Part shown: positions 1 to 5,469 of the stretch, one piece after another
Layout: every line of letters begins with the position of its first letter
Position numbering within the stretch: position 1 is the stretch's first letter
Source of the DNA: Rhodoferax sp. UBA4409
Lineage (GTDB): Bacteria > Pseudomonadota > Gammaproteobacteria > Burkholderiales > Burkholderiaceae_C
Length of the DNA stretch: 11,216 bases
Reading direction: 5' to 3'
Assembly: GCA_002390825.1 (NCBI GenBank)
Contig: DGQR01000063.1
Location: forward strand, 1 to 11,216
Translations under genes and position numbers: made by a program
Notes under the pieces: generated by a model
Database searches by the model: none
Told to the model about the DNA's origin: nothing
Seen by the model: only the letters and a program-made list of their open reading frames with translations

Positions 1-192
1 GGCCATGCCCACGCGGTTGGGAAACTTCAAGCCGGCGATGCTCACCGGGTCGTCCACCCGGCTGTTGCAGTAGGCCAGTTTGAGTGGGTTGCCTTGGCTG
101 GCAGCGAGGCCGGCCATGGTGACGTCGTGGGCGACTTCGGGGTCCAGATTGAACAAAACGCGGCGGGCGAGGGCGTAGGGCACCAGAGACAT
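1..192 (-). CDS. pyrD: Dihydroorotate dehydrogenase (quinone), N-terminal fragment
   Basis: PyrD oxidises dihydroorotate to orotate in pyrimidine synthesis; class 2 enzymes sit on the inner membrane and pass electrons to quinone through FMN. Only the first 64 codons are present, reading leftward from ATG at 190-192 and running off the window. The translation begins MSLVPYALARRVLFNLDPEV, then AHDVTMAGLA, and ends around SIAGLKFPNRVGMA. This matches the class 2 opening: an N-terminal amphipathic membrane-associating helix with an LDPE.AH motif, followed by the first strand of the barrel (GL.FPN.VG.A). A Shine-Dalgarno-like AGGA lies about 8 bases upstream of the ATG. The gene is divergent from rpiA, with a 69-base spacer (193-261) in which I find no convincing sigma-70 promoter in either direction. 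The catalytic serine and the FMN-binding residues are outside the window. Confidence 0.9.
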   Translation of the reverse strand, partial: MSLVPYALARRVLFNLDPEVAHDVTMAGLAASQGNPLKLAYCNSRVDDPVSIAGLKFPNRVGMA

Positions 193-261
193 CGGATAAT
201 TCCTGCTTTCAGATTTCAACTCCCCCGATTGTCCGTCAGGACGCGCTCATCACTTACCGCT

Positions 262-960
262 ATGACCACATCCACACCCCCCGCACTGACCCAAGATGAA
301 CTCAAAACCCTGGTAGGCCAGGCCGCCCTGCAGTACGTGGTGCCCGGCGAGATCGTGGGCGTGGGTACCGGCTCCACCGTCAACAAGTTCATCGACGCGC
401 TGGCCACCATCAAGGACCAGATCAAGGGCGCCGTGTCCAGCTCAGTCGCCAGCACTGAGCGCTTGCAGGCGCTTGGCATCCAAGTGTTTGACAGCAACGA
501 GGTGGACAAGCTCTCGGTCTATATCGACGGTGCCGACGAGATTGATGGGGCCGGCAACATGGTCAAGGGCGGTGGTGCCGCATTGACCCGCGAGAAGATC
601 GTGGCCGCTCAAAGCGCCAAGTTTGTGTGTATTGCGGATGAGTCCAAGCTGGTGCAAACGCTGGGCAAGTTCCCCTTGCCGGTGGAAGTCATCCCCATGG
701 CGACGCAGCGTGTCATCGCCCAGTTTGCAGCCAAAGGCGGCAAGGGTTCCATCCGCCTGAAAGACGGCAAACCGCTGGTGACCGACAACGGGCAGTACAT
801 CGTGGATGTGACCGGACTGCAGATTACCGACCCGCTGGCGTTTGAGGCCGAAGTCAGCCAGTGGCCCGGTGTGGTGACGGTGGGTGTGTTTGCCTACCAG
901 CGCGCCCAGGTGTGCTTGCTGGGCACTGCCACTGGCGTCAAAACGTTGACGTTTCAGTAA
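262..960 (+). CDS. rpiA: Ribose-5-phosphate isomerase A
   Basis: RpiA interconverts ribose 5-phosphate and ribulose 5-phosphate in the cytosolic non-oxidative pentose phosphate pathway. The 232-residue product is close to the usual length of about 220. Family motifs are all visible: GTGST at residues 35-39 (phosphate loop), DGADE at 89-93, KGGG at 102-105 and REK at 110-112. The catalytic residues known from the E. coli enzyme correspond to D89, D92, K102 and E111. The reading frame stays open upstream to base 94, but that extension overlaps pyrD on the other strand and has no family similarity. I therefore chose ATG 262, which gives the normal N-terminus (MTTSTPPALTQDELKTLVGQ). No good Shine-Dalgarno is seen before this start. 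The stop is only 12 bases from the stop of convergent ribE. Confidence 0.95.
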   Translation: MTTSTPPALTQDELKTLVGQAALQYVVPGEIVGVGTGSTVNKFIDALATIKDQIKGAVSSSVASTERLQALGIQVFDSNEVDKLSVYIDGADEIDGAGNMVKGGGAALTREKIVAAQSAKFVCIADESKLVQTLGKFPLPVEVIPMATQRVIAQFAAKGGKGSIRLKDGKPLVTDNGQYIVDVTGLQITDPLAFEAEVSQWPGVVTVGVFAYQRAQVCLLGTATGVKTLTFQ

Positions 961-974
961 AACGCCGACGTTTT
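940..974. repeat. Two similar short palindromes at the rpiA/ribE convergence
   Basis: AAAACGTTGACGTTT (940-954) and AAAACGCCGACGTTTT (959-974) are imperfect copies. Each can fold as a 6-bp (or slightly shorter) stem, AAAACG/CGTTTT, with a 4-base loop. The second copy covers the stop codons of both rpiA (958-960) and ribE (973-975, minus strand). With A-runs on one side and T-runs on the other it could act as a short bidirectional terminator. The stem is AT-rich and short, so this is a weak prediction. Confidence 0.35.
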
Positions 975-1596
975 AAACCGCGGGCGCAGACATCATGCGC
1001 TCCACATAGCGCGCGACCGTATCAATCTCCAAGTTGACACGGCTGCCTTGGGCGAGAGTGCCCAAAGCAGTGTTTTCAACCGTGTGGGGTATCAGATTAA
1101 TACTGATCTCGCAACCGCCAGGTAGGTCGGCCACGCGGTTCACCGTCAGGCTCACGCCATTGACGGTGATCGAGCCCTTATAGGCCAAGTACTTGGCCAA
1201 ACCAGGGGGCGCCATCACCCGCAGCTCCCAGCTTTCACCCACTTGGGCAAAGTGGCTGATGCTGCCCATACCGTCCACATGACCCGACACGATGTGCCCG
1301 CCCAAGCGATCGTTGGCCCTCAAGGCCTTCTCCAGGTTAACGGTACCCAGTCCGTCGAGGCCCGCTGTTTTATCGAGGGACTCTGCAGAAATGTCGATGG
1401 TGAATTTTTGCGCCGCCACATCAAAGGTGGTGACGGTCATGCAGGCGCCGTTGAGCGCAATACTGTCGCCCAGGCCCACATCGTCCAGGTAGCCGACCGG
1501 GGCTTGAATAGTCAGGCGCTTGCCATGGGTGGTGGATTCGCCCAGAGCCTGGACGGCGGAAATGCGGCCTACGCCGGTAATGATGCCTGTAAACAT
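973..1596 (-). CDS. ribE: Riboflavin synthase alpha subunit
   Basis: This enzyme (ribE in E. coli-style naming, ribC in some schemes) dismutates two 6,7-dimethyl-8-ribityllumazine molecules to riboflavin and 5-amino-6-ribitylaminouracil. The 207-residue product has the canonical start MFTGIITGVGRI and the internal duplication of two lumazine-binding barrels. Barrel 1 contains the NGACMTVTTFD and SGHVDGMG segments; barrel 2 contains YKGSITVNGVSLTVNRV and IPHTVENTAL. Length and motifs are normal, with a short C-terminal tail. It follows ribD by 54 bases on the same strand, so the two are probably one transcript. No clear Shine-Dalgarno precedes the ATG at 1594-1596. The ribBA and ribH genes that often follow are absent; rpiA converges directly instead. 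Confidence 0.95.
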   Translation of the reverse strand: MFTGIITGVGRISAVQALGESTTHGKRLTIQAPVGYLDDVGLGDSIALNGACMTVTTFDVAAQKFTIDISAESLDKTAGLDGLGTVNLEKALRANDRLGGHIVSGHVDGMGSISHFAQVGESWELRVMAPPGLAKYLAYKGSITVNGVSLTVNRVADLPGGCEISINLIPHTVENTALGTLAQGSRVNLEIDTVARYVERMMSAPAV

Positions 1597-1650
1597 GCCC
1601 GCATTTTGGCAGGGAAAGGGCAGGGCAGAGATGGCCCCACCCGCAAAACC

Positions 1651-2784
1651 CTAGAACCTGTCGCGCCCTTGCACCCGCGCGACTACGCGCAAGTCCGGGC
1701 CCACCATATCAGTGGACTTGAACTCCAGTTCTACACCTTGACTCAACTCGCTGAGTGGGCCGATATGGAACATTCCAGCGCCCTGGCCCAGCAGTTTGGG
1801 CGCGAGATACACCACAAACTCGTCCACCAAACCAGCGCGGACCAGCGAGCCGTTCAGTTTGAAGCCAGCTTCCACATGCAGCTCGTTGATCTCGCGGCGG
1901 CCGAGGTCACGCATCATGGCCGCTAGGTCGACTTTGCCCGTTAGCGCGCCTTGGGAGTTGCGCTCTGGCATATCCACAATGGTTGCGCTAGCCTGCTCTA
2001 GAGCGGCTCTTTTTGCAGCGTTTTGGCCGTTGGTGTAGATAAATACTGCACGACCCGCTATAAAAAACGGAGCATCCGGCGGCGTTTCCAACTTGCTGTC
2101 CACCACCACGAGATGCGGCTGCCGTGGGGCGTCCACCAAGCGTACATCCAGCCGTGGCTTGTCGGCCAACACGGTGCCGATGCCGGTGAGTATGGCGCAC
2201 GAACGGGCGCGCCAGGCATGGCCGTCCGCCCGCGCATCGGGTCCGGTGATCCACTGGCTAGCGCCATTGTCGAGCGCGGTAGTTCCATCCAATGACGCGG
2301 CCACCTTCATGCGCACCCAAGGGGTCTTGCGGATCATGCGGCTGAAAAAGCCAATATTCAGCTCGCGGGATTGAACTGCCAGCGGATGGTCAGGTGCAAG
2401 CACTTCGACCTCAACACCCGCCGCGCGCAGCTTCGCAAAGCCGTTACCCGCCACCAGGGGATTGGGGTCGAGGTTGGTAGCCACCACTTTTTTGATACCC
2501 GCCAGTATCAGCGCATCGCAGCAGGGGCCAGTGCGGCCATGGTGGGAGCAGGGCTCAAGGGTCACGTAGGCGGTTGCTCCTTCGACGGAGTTGCCTTTTT
2601 CAGCCGCGTCGCGCAAGGCCATGACTTCGGCGTGGGGGCCACCGGCTTTTTGCGTGTGGCCTTGGCCGATGATTTCTCCGTCACGGTTCGTGATGGTGCA
2701 ACCGACACATGGGTTTGGGGCCGTCAAGGACGAGCCGCAAAGCGCCAATAGGGATGCAGAGTCCAGAGCCTCTAAGTTGTTCAT
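1651..2784 (-). CDS. ribD: Bifunctional riboflavin biosynthesis deaminase/reductase
   Basis: RibD carries out two successive steps after GTP cyclohydrolase II: deamination of diaminohydroxyphosphoribosylaminopyrimidine and NADPH-dependent reduction of its ribosyl group. The product has 377 residues, normal for the two-domain enzyme. The N-terminal deaminase (about 1-145) has APNPCVGC, then HAE with H51 and E53, and PCSHHGRTGPC with C79 and C88. H51, C79 and C88 are the zinc ligands and E53 the proton shuttle by family knowledge. The C-terminal reductase (about 150-370) shows RMKVAASLDG, QWITGPDAR, TGIGTVLADKPRLDVR, ELHVEAGFKLNGSL and GLVDEFVVYLAPKLLG. The start ATG at 2782-2784 has a good AAGGAAAT ribosome site a few bases upstream. 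It is divergent from fimT over 98 bases. I see no FMN riboswitch in that gap. Confidence 0.96.
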   Translation of the reverse strand: MNNLEALDSASLLALCGSSLTAPNPCVGCTITNRDGEIIGQGHTQKAGGPHAEVMALRDAAEKGNSVEGATAYVTLEPCSHHGRTGPCCDALILAGIKKVVATNLDPNPLVAGNGFAKLRAAGVEVEVLAPDHPLAVQSRELNIGFFSRMIRKTPWVRMKVAASLDGTTALDNGASQWITGPDARADGHAWRARSCAILTGIGTVLADKPRLDVRLVDAPRQPHLVVVDSKLETPPDAPFFIAGRAVFIYTNGQNAAKRAALEQASATIVDMPERNSQGALTGKVDLAAMMRDLGRREINELHVEAGFKLNGSLVRAGLVDEFVVYLAPKLLGQGAGMFHIGPLSELSQGVELEFKSTDMVGPDLRVVARVQGRDRF

Positions 2785-2847
2785 TTATTTCCTTTTGATG
2801 TGTGGATACCGCTTGGCGGAGGATGGGAGCCGAACATCGCCCCCTGG

Positions 2848-2876
2848 TAGACACTCGCTCAGTCGGAAACTATTCT
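2848..2876 (+). promoter_or_regulatory. Candidate sigma-70 promoter of the minor-pilin operon
   Basis: TAGACA (2848-2853, 5 of 6 to TTGACA) is followed after exactly 17 bases by TATTCT (2871-2876, 4 of 6 to TATAAT). It lies just before the first pilin gene. Transcription would start about 7 bases after the -10 element, at or next to the ATG at 2883, implying a leaderless or nearly leaderless mRNA. This fits the lack of a Shine-Dalgarno before fimT. No sigma-54 -24/-12 element was found. The element is short, so chance occurrence is possible. Confidence 0.4.
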
Positions 2877-2882
2877 TCGCCC

Positions 2883-3422
2883 ATGAATCGTTCAGAAACA
2901 GGTTTCACAATTATCGAGTTACTTGTCACGGTAGTGGTGGTCGGAATACTGGCTGCCCTCGCTATGCCAAGTTTTCAAGACTTGGTGCGAAAGCGCAATG
3001 CCACCACAGTAGCGGAAACCTTCGTAAGCGATATGCGATTCGCGCGATCGGAGTCTCTTAAAAGAACCACACCAGTAACAGTCTGCCAGTCTTCAAATTC
3101 TGCAACATGCTCTGCAGTTGCTGGTGCATGGGTAACGGGGTGGATAACATTTATTGACTTCAATGGAAATGGTGCAGTGGATATAGACGACACGCTTTTA
3201 AGAGTCCAAACTTCACCGGCGGGTATCGTGTCTATTCAAAATAACCTCGCGAGTGACAGAAGGTTCTTTACATATCAGGCAAACGGTATTGCGAGAGCAG
3301 CAAACCAGACCTTTTTTATAGTACCCAACGGTGCGAACGGCGCAAACATGAGACGTTTGGTATGTGTTTCTGTTTCTGGTCGTGTCTCATTAAGAGGTGA
3401 GGGATCCAATGTCTGCGTCTAA
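2883..3422 (+). CDS. fimT: Minor pilin of the FimT/FimU (GspH) family
   Basis: This is a GspH/FimT-type minor pilin, part of the inner-membrane complex that primes type IV pilus assembly and sits near the pilus tip. From ATG 2883 the protein has 179 residues. It opens with a 7-residue class III leader MNRSETG, then the PilD cleavage/methylation site and hydrophobic helix F-TIIELLVTVVVVGILAALA, with the conserved glutamate at mature position 5. MRFARSESLKR, GWITFIDFNGNG and DDTLLRVQ are the family's typical middle segments. Residues 92-103 (DFNGNGAVDIDD) look like an EF-hand or dockerin calcium loop. Cysteines are at 68, 76, 161 and 178. The frame is open upstream to 2802, but that would give an abnormal 34-residue leader. 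No Shine-Dalgarno is visible. It overlaps pilV by 14 bases. Symbol choice (fimT versus fimU) is not certain. Confidence 0.88.
   Translation: MNRSETGFTIIELLVTVVVVGILAALAMPSFQDLVRKRNATTVAETFVSDMRFARSESLKRTTPVTVCQSSNSATCSAVAGAWVTGWITFIDFNGNGAVDIDDTLLRVQTSPAGIVSIQNNLASDRRFFTYQANGIARAANQTFFIVPNGANGANMRRLVCVSVSGRVSLRGEGSNVCV
3393..3404 (+). promoter_or_regulatory. Ribosome binding site that fixes the pilV start
   Basis: AGAGGTGAGGGA lies inside the 3' end of fimT. AGGTGA (3395-3400) matches the anti-Shine-Dalgarno complement and is 8 bases from ATG 3409. A GTG at 3397 in the same frame falls inside this site, so ATG 3409 is the better start. Confidence 0.7.
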
Positions 3423-4002
3423 GCTAAGCCGGGTGTTCAAGTCAAGGCGGCTCTGGAATGCTCCCATCCCACAGCGTGGGGTGTCGCTACTTGAAGTCCT
3501 GATTTCTATCGTCATTTCTGCCATCGGAATCTTAGCTTTGGTAGGAGTGAACGCTGCTTCCATTAGGTATACCAAAATGTCTCAATATCGTGGTACGGCG
3601 ACTATGTTGGCCGCTGATCTTGGCGAGAGAATGAGGGCGAATAAGGCGGGTTTTATTGCCGGAAATTACGAGTTTAATAACTCAGATTTTGCTGCTCAAG
3701 CAGCTGCAATAAATTTGCCAGCAGAGCTATGTGATCTAGCCGCCACCACCTGTACTGCTGCTAATATTGCAGCACTCGATCTGGCGCAATGGCGTATTTT
3801 GGTAAGGAGTCAATTGCCTGAAGGCTCTGTGTTTATTCAACGAGACGCAGCTCGTAACGGCGCAGACGTTTTTGTTGCTTGGCGTGATCCTGCAGTTGCT
3901 GCGAACGACCAAGCACCTGCGGCCGCGGGTGAATGTCCGAACGGCTTAAACCTAGGTGGGGATCTAAGCATCCGATGCACCTTCTTCAGGGTGCAGCTAT
4001 GA
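3409..4002 (+). CDS. pilV: Type IV pilus minor pilin PilV
   Basis: PilV is one of the minor pilins that, with PilW, PilX and FimU/FimT, recruits PilY1 and initiates fibre assembly. The 197-residue product has an unusually long 24-residue basic leader ending in QRG. The cleavage site follows, then V-SLLEVLISIVISAIGILAL with glutamate at mature position 5. The segment ADLGERMRANKAGF is characteristic of PilV proteins. Two cysteines (in AELCDLAATTCT) and a later pair (GECPNG and IRCTFF) probably form disulfides in the periplasmic/fibre domain. The gene overlaps fimT by 14 bases and its TGA overlaps the pilW ATG (ATGA), so translation is probably coupled along the operon. Confidence 0.9.
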   Translation: MSASKLSRVFKSRRLWNAPIPQRGVSLLEVLISIVISAIGILALVGVNAASIRYTKMSQYRGTATMLAADLGERMRANKAGFIAGNYEFNNSDFAAQAAAINLPAELCDLAATTCTAANIAALDLAQWRILVRSQLPEGSVFIQRDAARNGADVFVAWRDPAVAANDQAPAAAGECPNGLNLGGDLSIRCTFFRVQL

Positions 4003-4880
4003 GCCATAAATTGAGAGGCCTATCAATCAAACGCGTTCAAATCGGACTTACCTTGATTGAGTTAATGGTGTCCCTGGCAATTGGATTGGTAGTGATCATT
4101 GCTGTGTTAATGACCTACTTAGGTTCAAGTCGATCCAGTAAGTTTCAGGCAGCATATTCTCAAATGAATGAAGATGCGCAAGTTGCTTTGACTTTGCTCT
4201 CGAGGGATATCCAGCTTGCTGGATACGCAAGGCCCACCGCCATTGCAGCAGGAAACAGCTTTACCCCCACATTTGTAGATAGGCCGATCGTTGGGTGCGA
4301 TCAAGGGTTTAGTGCGGCGCCAGCATCAGGCTCGACTATTGCCTGCAACGCGGCTGCAGGGTTACCTGCTATCGAGGTGGGTTATGAGGCTGACGTTGAA
4401 AATACCGTGCCGACTGGAGCGGGTATTCCATCAGACTGTTTGGGTGCGACACTTCCTCAAGTTGCTGGTGCGCAGCCATATTTTGTAGCGCGCAACCGCT
4501 ATTACCTTGCCAATAATGCCACCTCCGGCCGTCCAGAGCTTCATTGCGGCAGCTATCCAAATGCTGCAAGCCAAGCAGGCCAACCCCTTGTTGAAAACAT
4601 CGAATCCTGGCAAATCTGGTACGGTGAGAGGAATGCTGAGGTGGCAGTTCCTGCACCTCGTCAAATTGTCCGCTACGTGAGTGCTGGGAATGTCGCTGAC
4701 TGGAATAATGTATTAGCCGTAAAAATATGCATTTTGGTTAGAAGTAATGATCGCGTAGTAAGCGCCGATGAGCCCTTTAGGTATTTGAATTGCACATTAG
4801 GTCAGCAAGTCTCCAATGATGGATTCTTGCGGCGCGCTTACTTTGTGACGAGTACTTTACGGAGCAGAATGTCCTTCTAA
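3999..4880 (+). CDS. pilW: Type IV pilus assembly protein PilW
   Basis: PilW is the GspJ-like minor pilin of the type IV pilus tip and priming complex. From ATG 3999 it has 293 residues, with a 16-residue leader MSHKLRGLSIKRVQIG followed by L-TLIELMVSLAIGLVVIIAVL, including the invariant glutamate at mature position 5. SRDIQLAGYAR is the PilW-family signature after the helix, and WQIWYG with the C-terminal segment ending RRAYFVTSTLRSRMSF also fit. There are several cysteines, at GCDQG, IACN, DCLG, LHCGS, ICIL and NCTL. AGGGTG at 3988-3993, five bases before the ATG, is a good ribosome site. The frame is open upstream to 3933, but those codons lie within pilV and give no leader resemblance. 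Confidence 0.92.
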   Translation: MSHKLRGLSIKRVQIGLTLIELMVSLAIGLVVIIAVLMTYLGSSRSSKFQAAYSQMNEDAQVALTLLSRDIQLAGYARPTAIAAGNSFTPTFVDRPIVGCDQGFSAAPASGSTIACNAAAGLPAIEVGYEADVENTVPTGAGIPSDCLGATLPQVAGAQPYFVARNRYYLANNATSGRPELHCGSYPNAASQAGQPLVENIESWQIWYGERNAEVAVPAPRQIVRYVSAGNVADWNNVLAVKICILVRSNDRVVSADEPFRYLNCTLGQQVSNDGFLRRAYFVTSTLRSRMSF

Positions 4881-4886
4881 TTTAAT

Positions 4887-5453
4887 ATGCGCAAGAAAAC
4901 TAAAGTGAAGGGAATCTCCCTAATCGTAGTCATGATGCTGTTGATCGTCATCAGTTTTACTGCCTTGGCAGCTATGAAAAGCGCGACGTCGGGTGAGCGT
5001 GTGACTAACAATATCCGGATGCAAAACCTTGCGCAGCAATATGCGGAGGCGGCTTTGCGTTATTGCGAAACAGAAGTTGCTTTAGTGGATGCAAACAGGG
5101 TGGCAACCCTGCGCAACGCGAATATATTCAATGACAATGGTTCTGGGTCGCCCGTAAATGCAAATTACCCTGCCGCTGGTTGGAGTCAGCCAAACACATG
5201 GACCAGCGTGGGTGGAGGTGCTTCCTCATCTCTGACTGAGGTGCCTCTAGCGCAAATCCAGTCTGCCATTAGCGCTTTTGTGCCGGCACGTTTGCCTCAG
5301 TGCGTTGCTGAGCGTACCCAATTACCGGACGGAAGTATTGTGACAGTGATCACTGCTCGAGGGTTTAGTCCTGATTATTCGCGTGTAGATGCAGCTACTG
5401 AGCGCACAGCAAATGGATCTGTGGTTTGGTTGCAATCCACTTTACTACTCTGA
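4887..5453 (+). CDS. pilX: Type IV pilus assembly protein PilX
   Basis: The 188-residue protein matches the PilX N-terminal family: short basic leader MRKKTKVKG, hydrophobic helix starting ISLIVVMMLLIVISFTALAAM, then SGERVTNNIRMQNLAQQYAEAALRYCE. The last stretch is the ERmagN...aaqaAEAALR signature of PilX. PilX works with PilV, PilW and FimT in priming assembly and is the GspK-like component in models of the tip. Mature position 5 is valine, not glutamate; GspK-type tip subunits also lack this glutamate, so this may be normal. Two cysteines (YCETEV and PQCVAER) may pair. It lies 6 bases after pilW without a visible Shine-Dalgarno, so coupling to pilW translation is likely, and 16 bases before pilY1. 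Confidence 0.87.
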   Translation: MRKKTKVKGISLIVVMMLLIVISFTALAAMKSATSGERVTNNIRMQNLAQQYAEAALRYCETEVALVDANRVATLRNANIFNDNGSGSPVNANYPAAGWSQPNTWTSVGGGASSSLTEVPLAQIQSAISAFVPARLPQCVAERTQLPDGSIVTVITARGFSPDYSRVDAATERTANGSVVWLQSTLLL

Positions 5454-5459
5454 GTTAAT

Positions 5460-5464
5460 AGGGG
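5460..5464 (+). promoter_or_regulatory. Ribosome binding site of pilY1
   Basis: AGGGG, five bases before ATG 5470, supports this start over the upstream in-frame codons that overlap pilX. The protein begun here has a proper signal peptide. Confidence 0.65.
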
Positions 5465-5469
5465 TTATT

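Noticed and set aside
1243..1926. 227-codon open frame on the plus strand across ribE and the ribD 3' end
   Set aside because: It is antisense to two well-supported enzymes and its translation has no recognisable domain or membrane pattern; such frames are common in high-GC DNA.
2695..2784. Frameshift in the ribD N-terminus, because the residues before APNP look atypical
   Set aside because: ASLLALCGSSLTAPNP aligns without gaps to the E. coli RibD start as I remember it, and all zinc ligands are intact.
2785..2882. FMN riboswitch upstream of ribD
   Set aside because: The gap is only 98 bases and shows none of the conserved RFN-element segments; an FMN aptamer needs more room.
2785..2882. 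Sigma-54 promoter for the pilus operon
   Set aside because: No TGGC-N7-TTGC type element could be found; the GG-rich stretch around 2811-2830 does not have the spacing.
2591..3061. 156-codon plus-strand frame bridging the ribD 5' end and fimT
   Set aside because: It is out of frame with fimT and antisense to ribD, and it lacks a ribosome site and family features.
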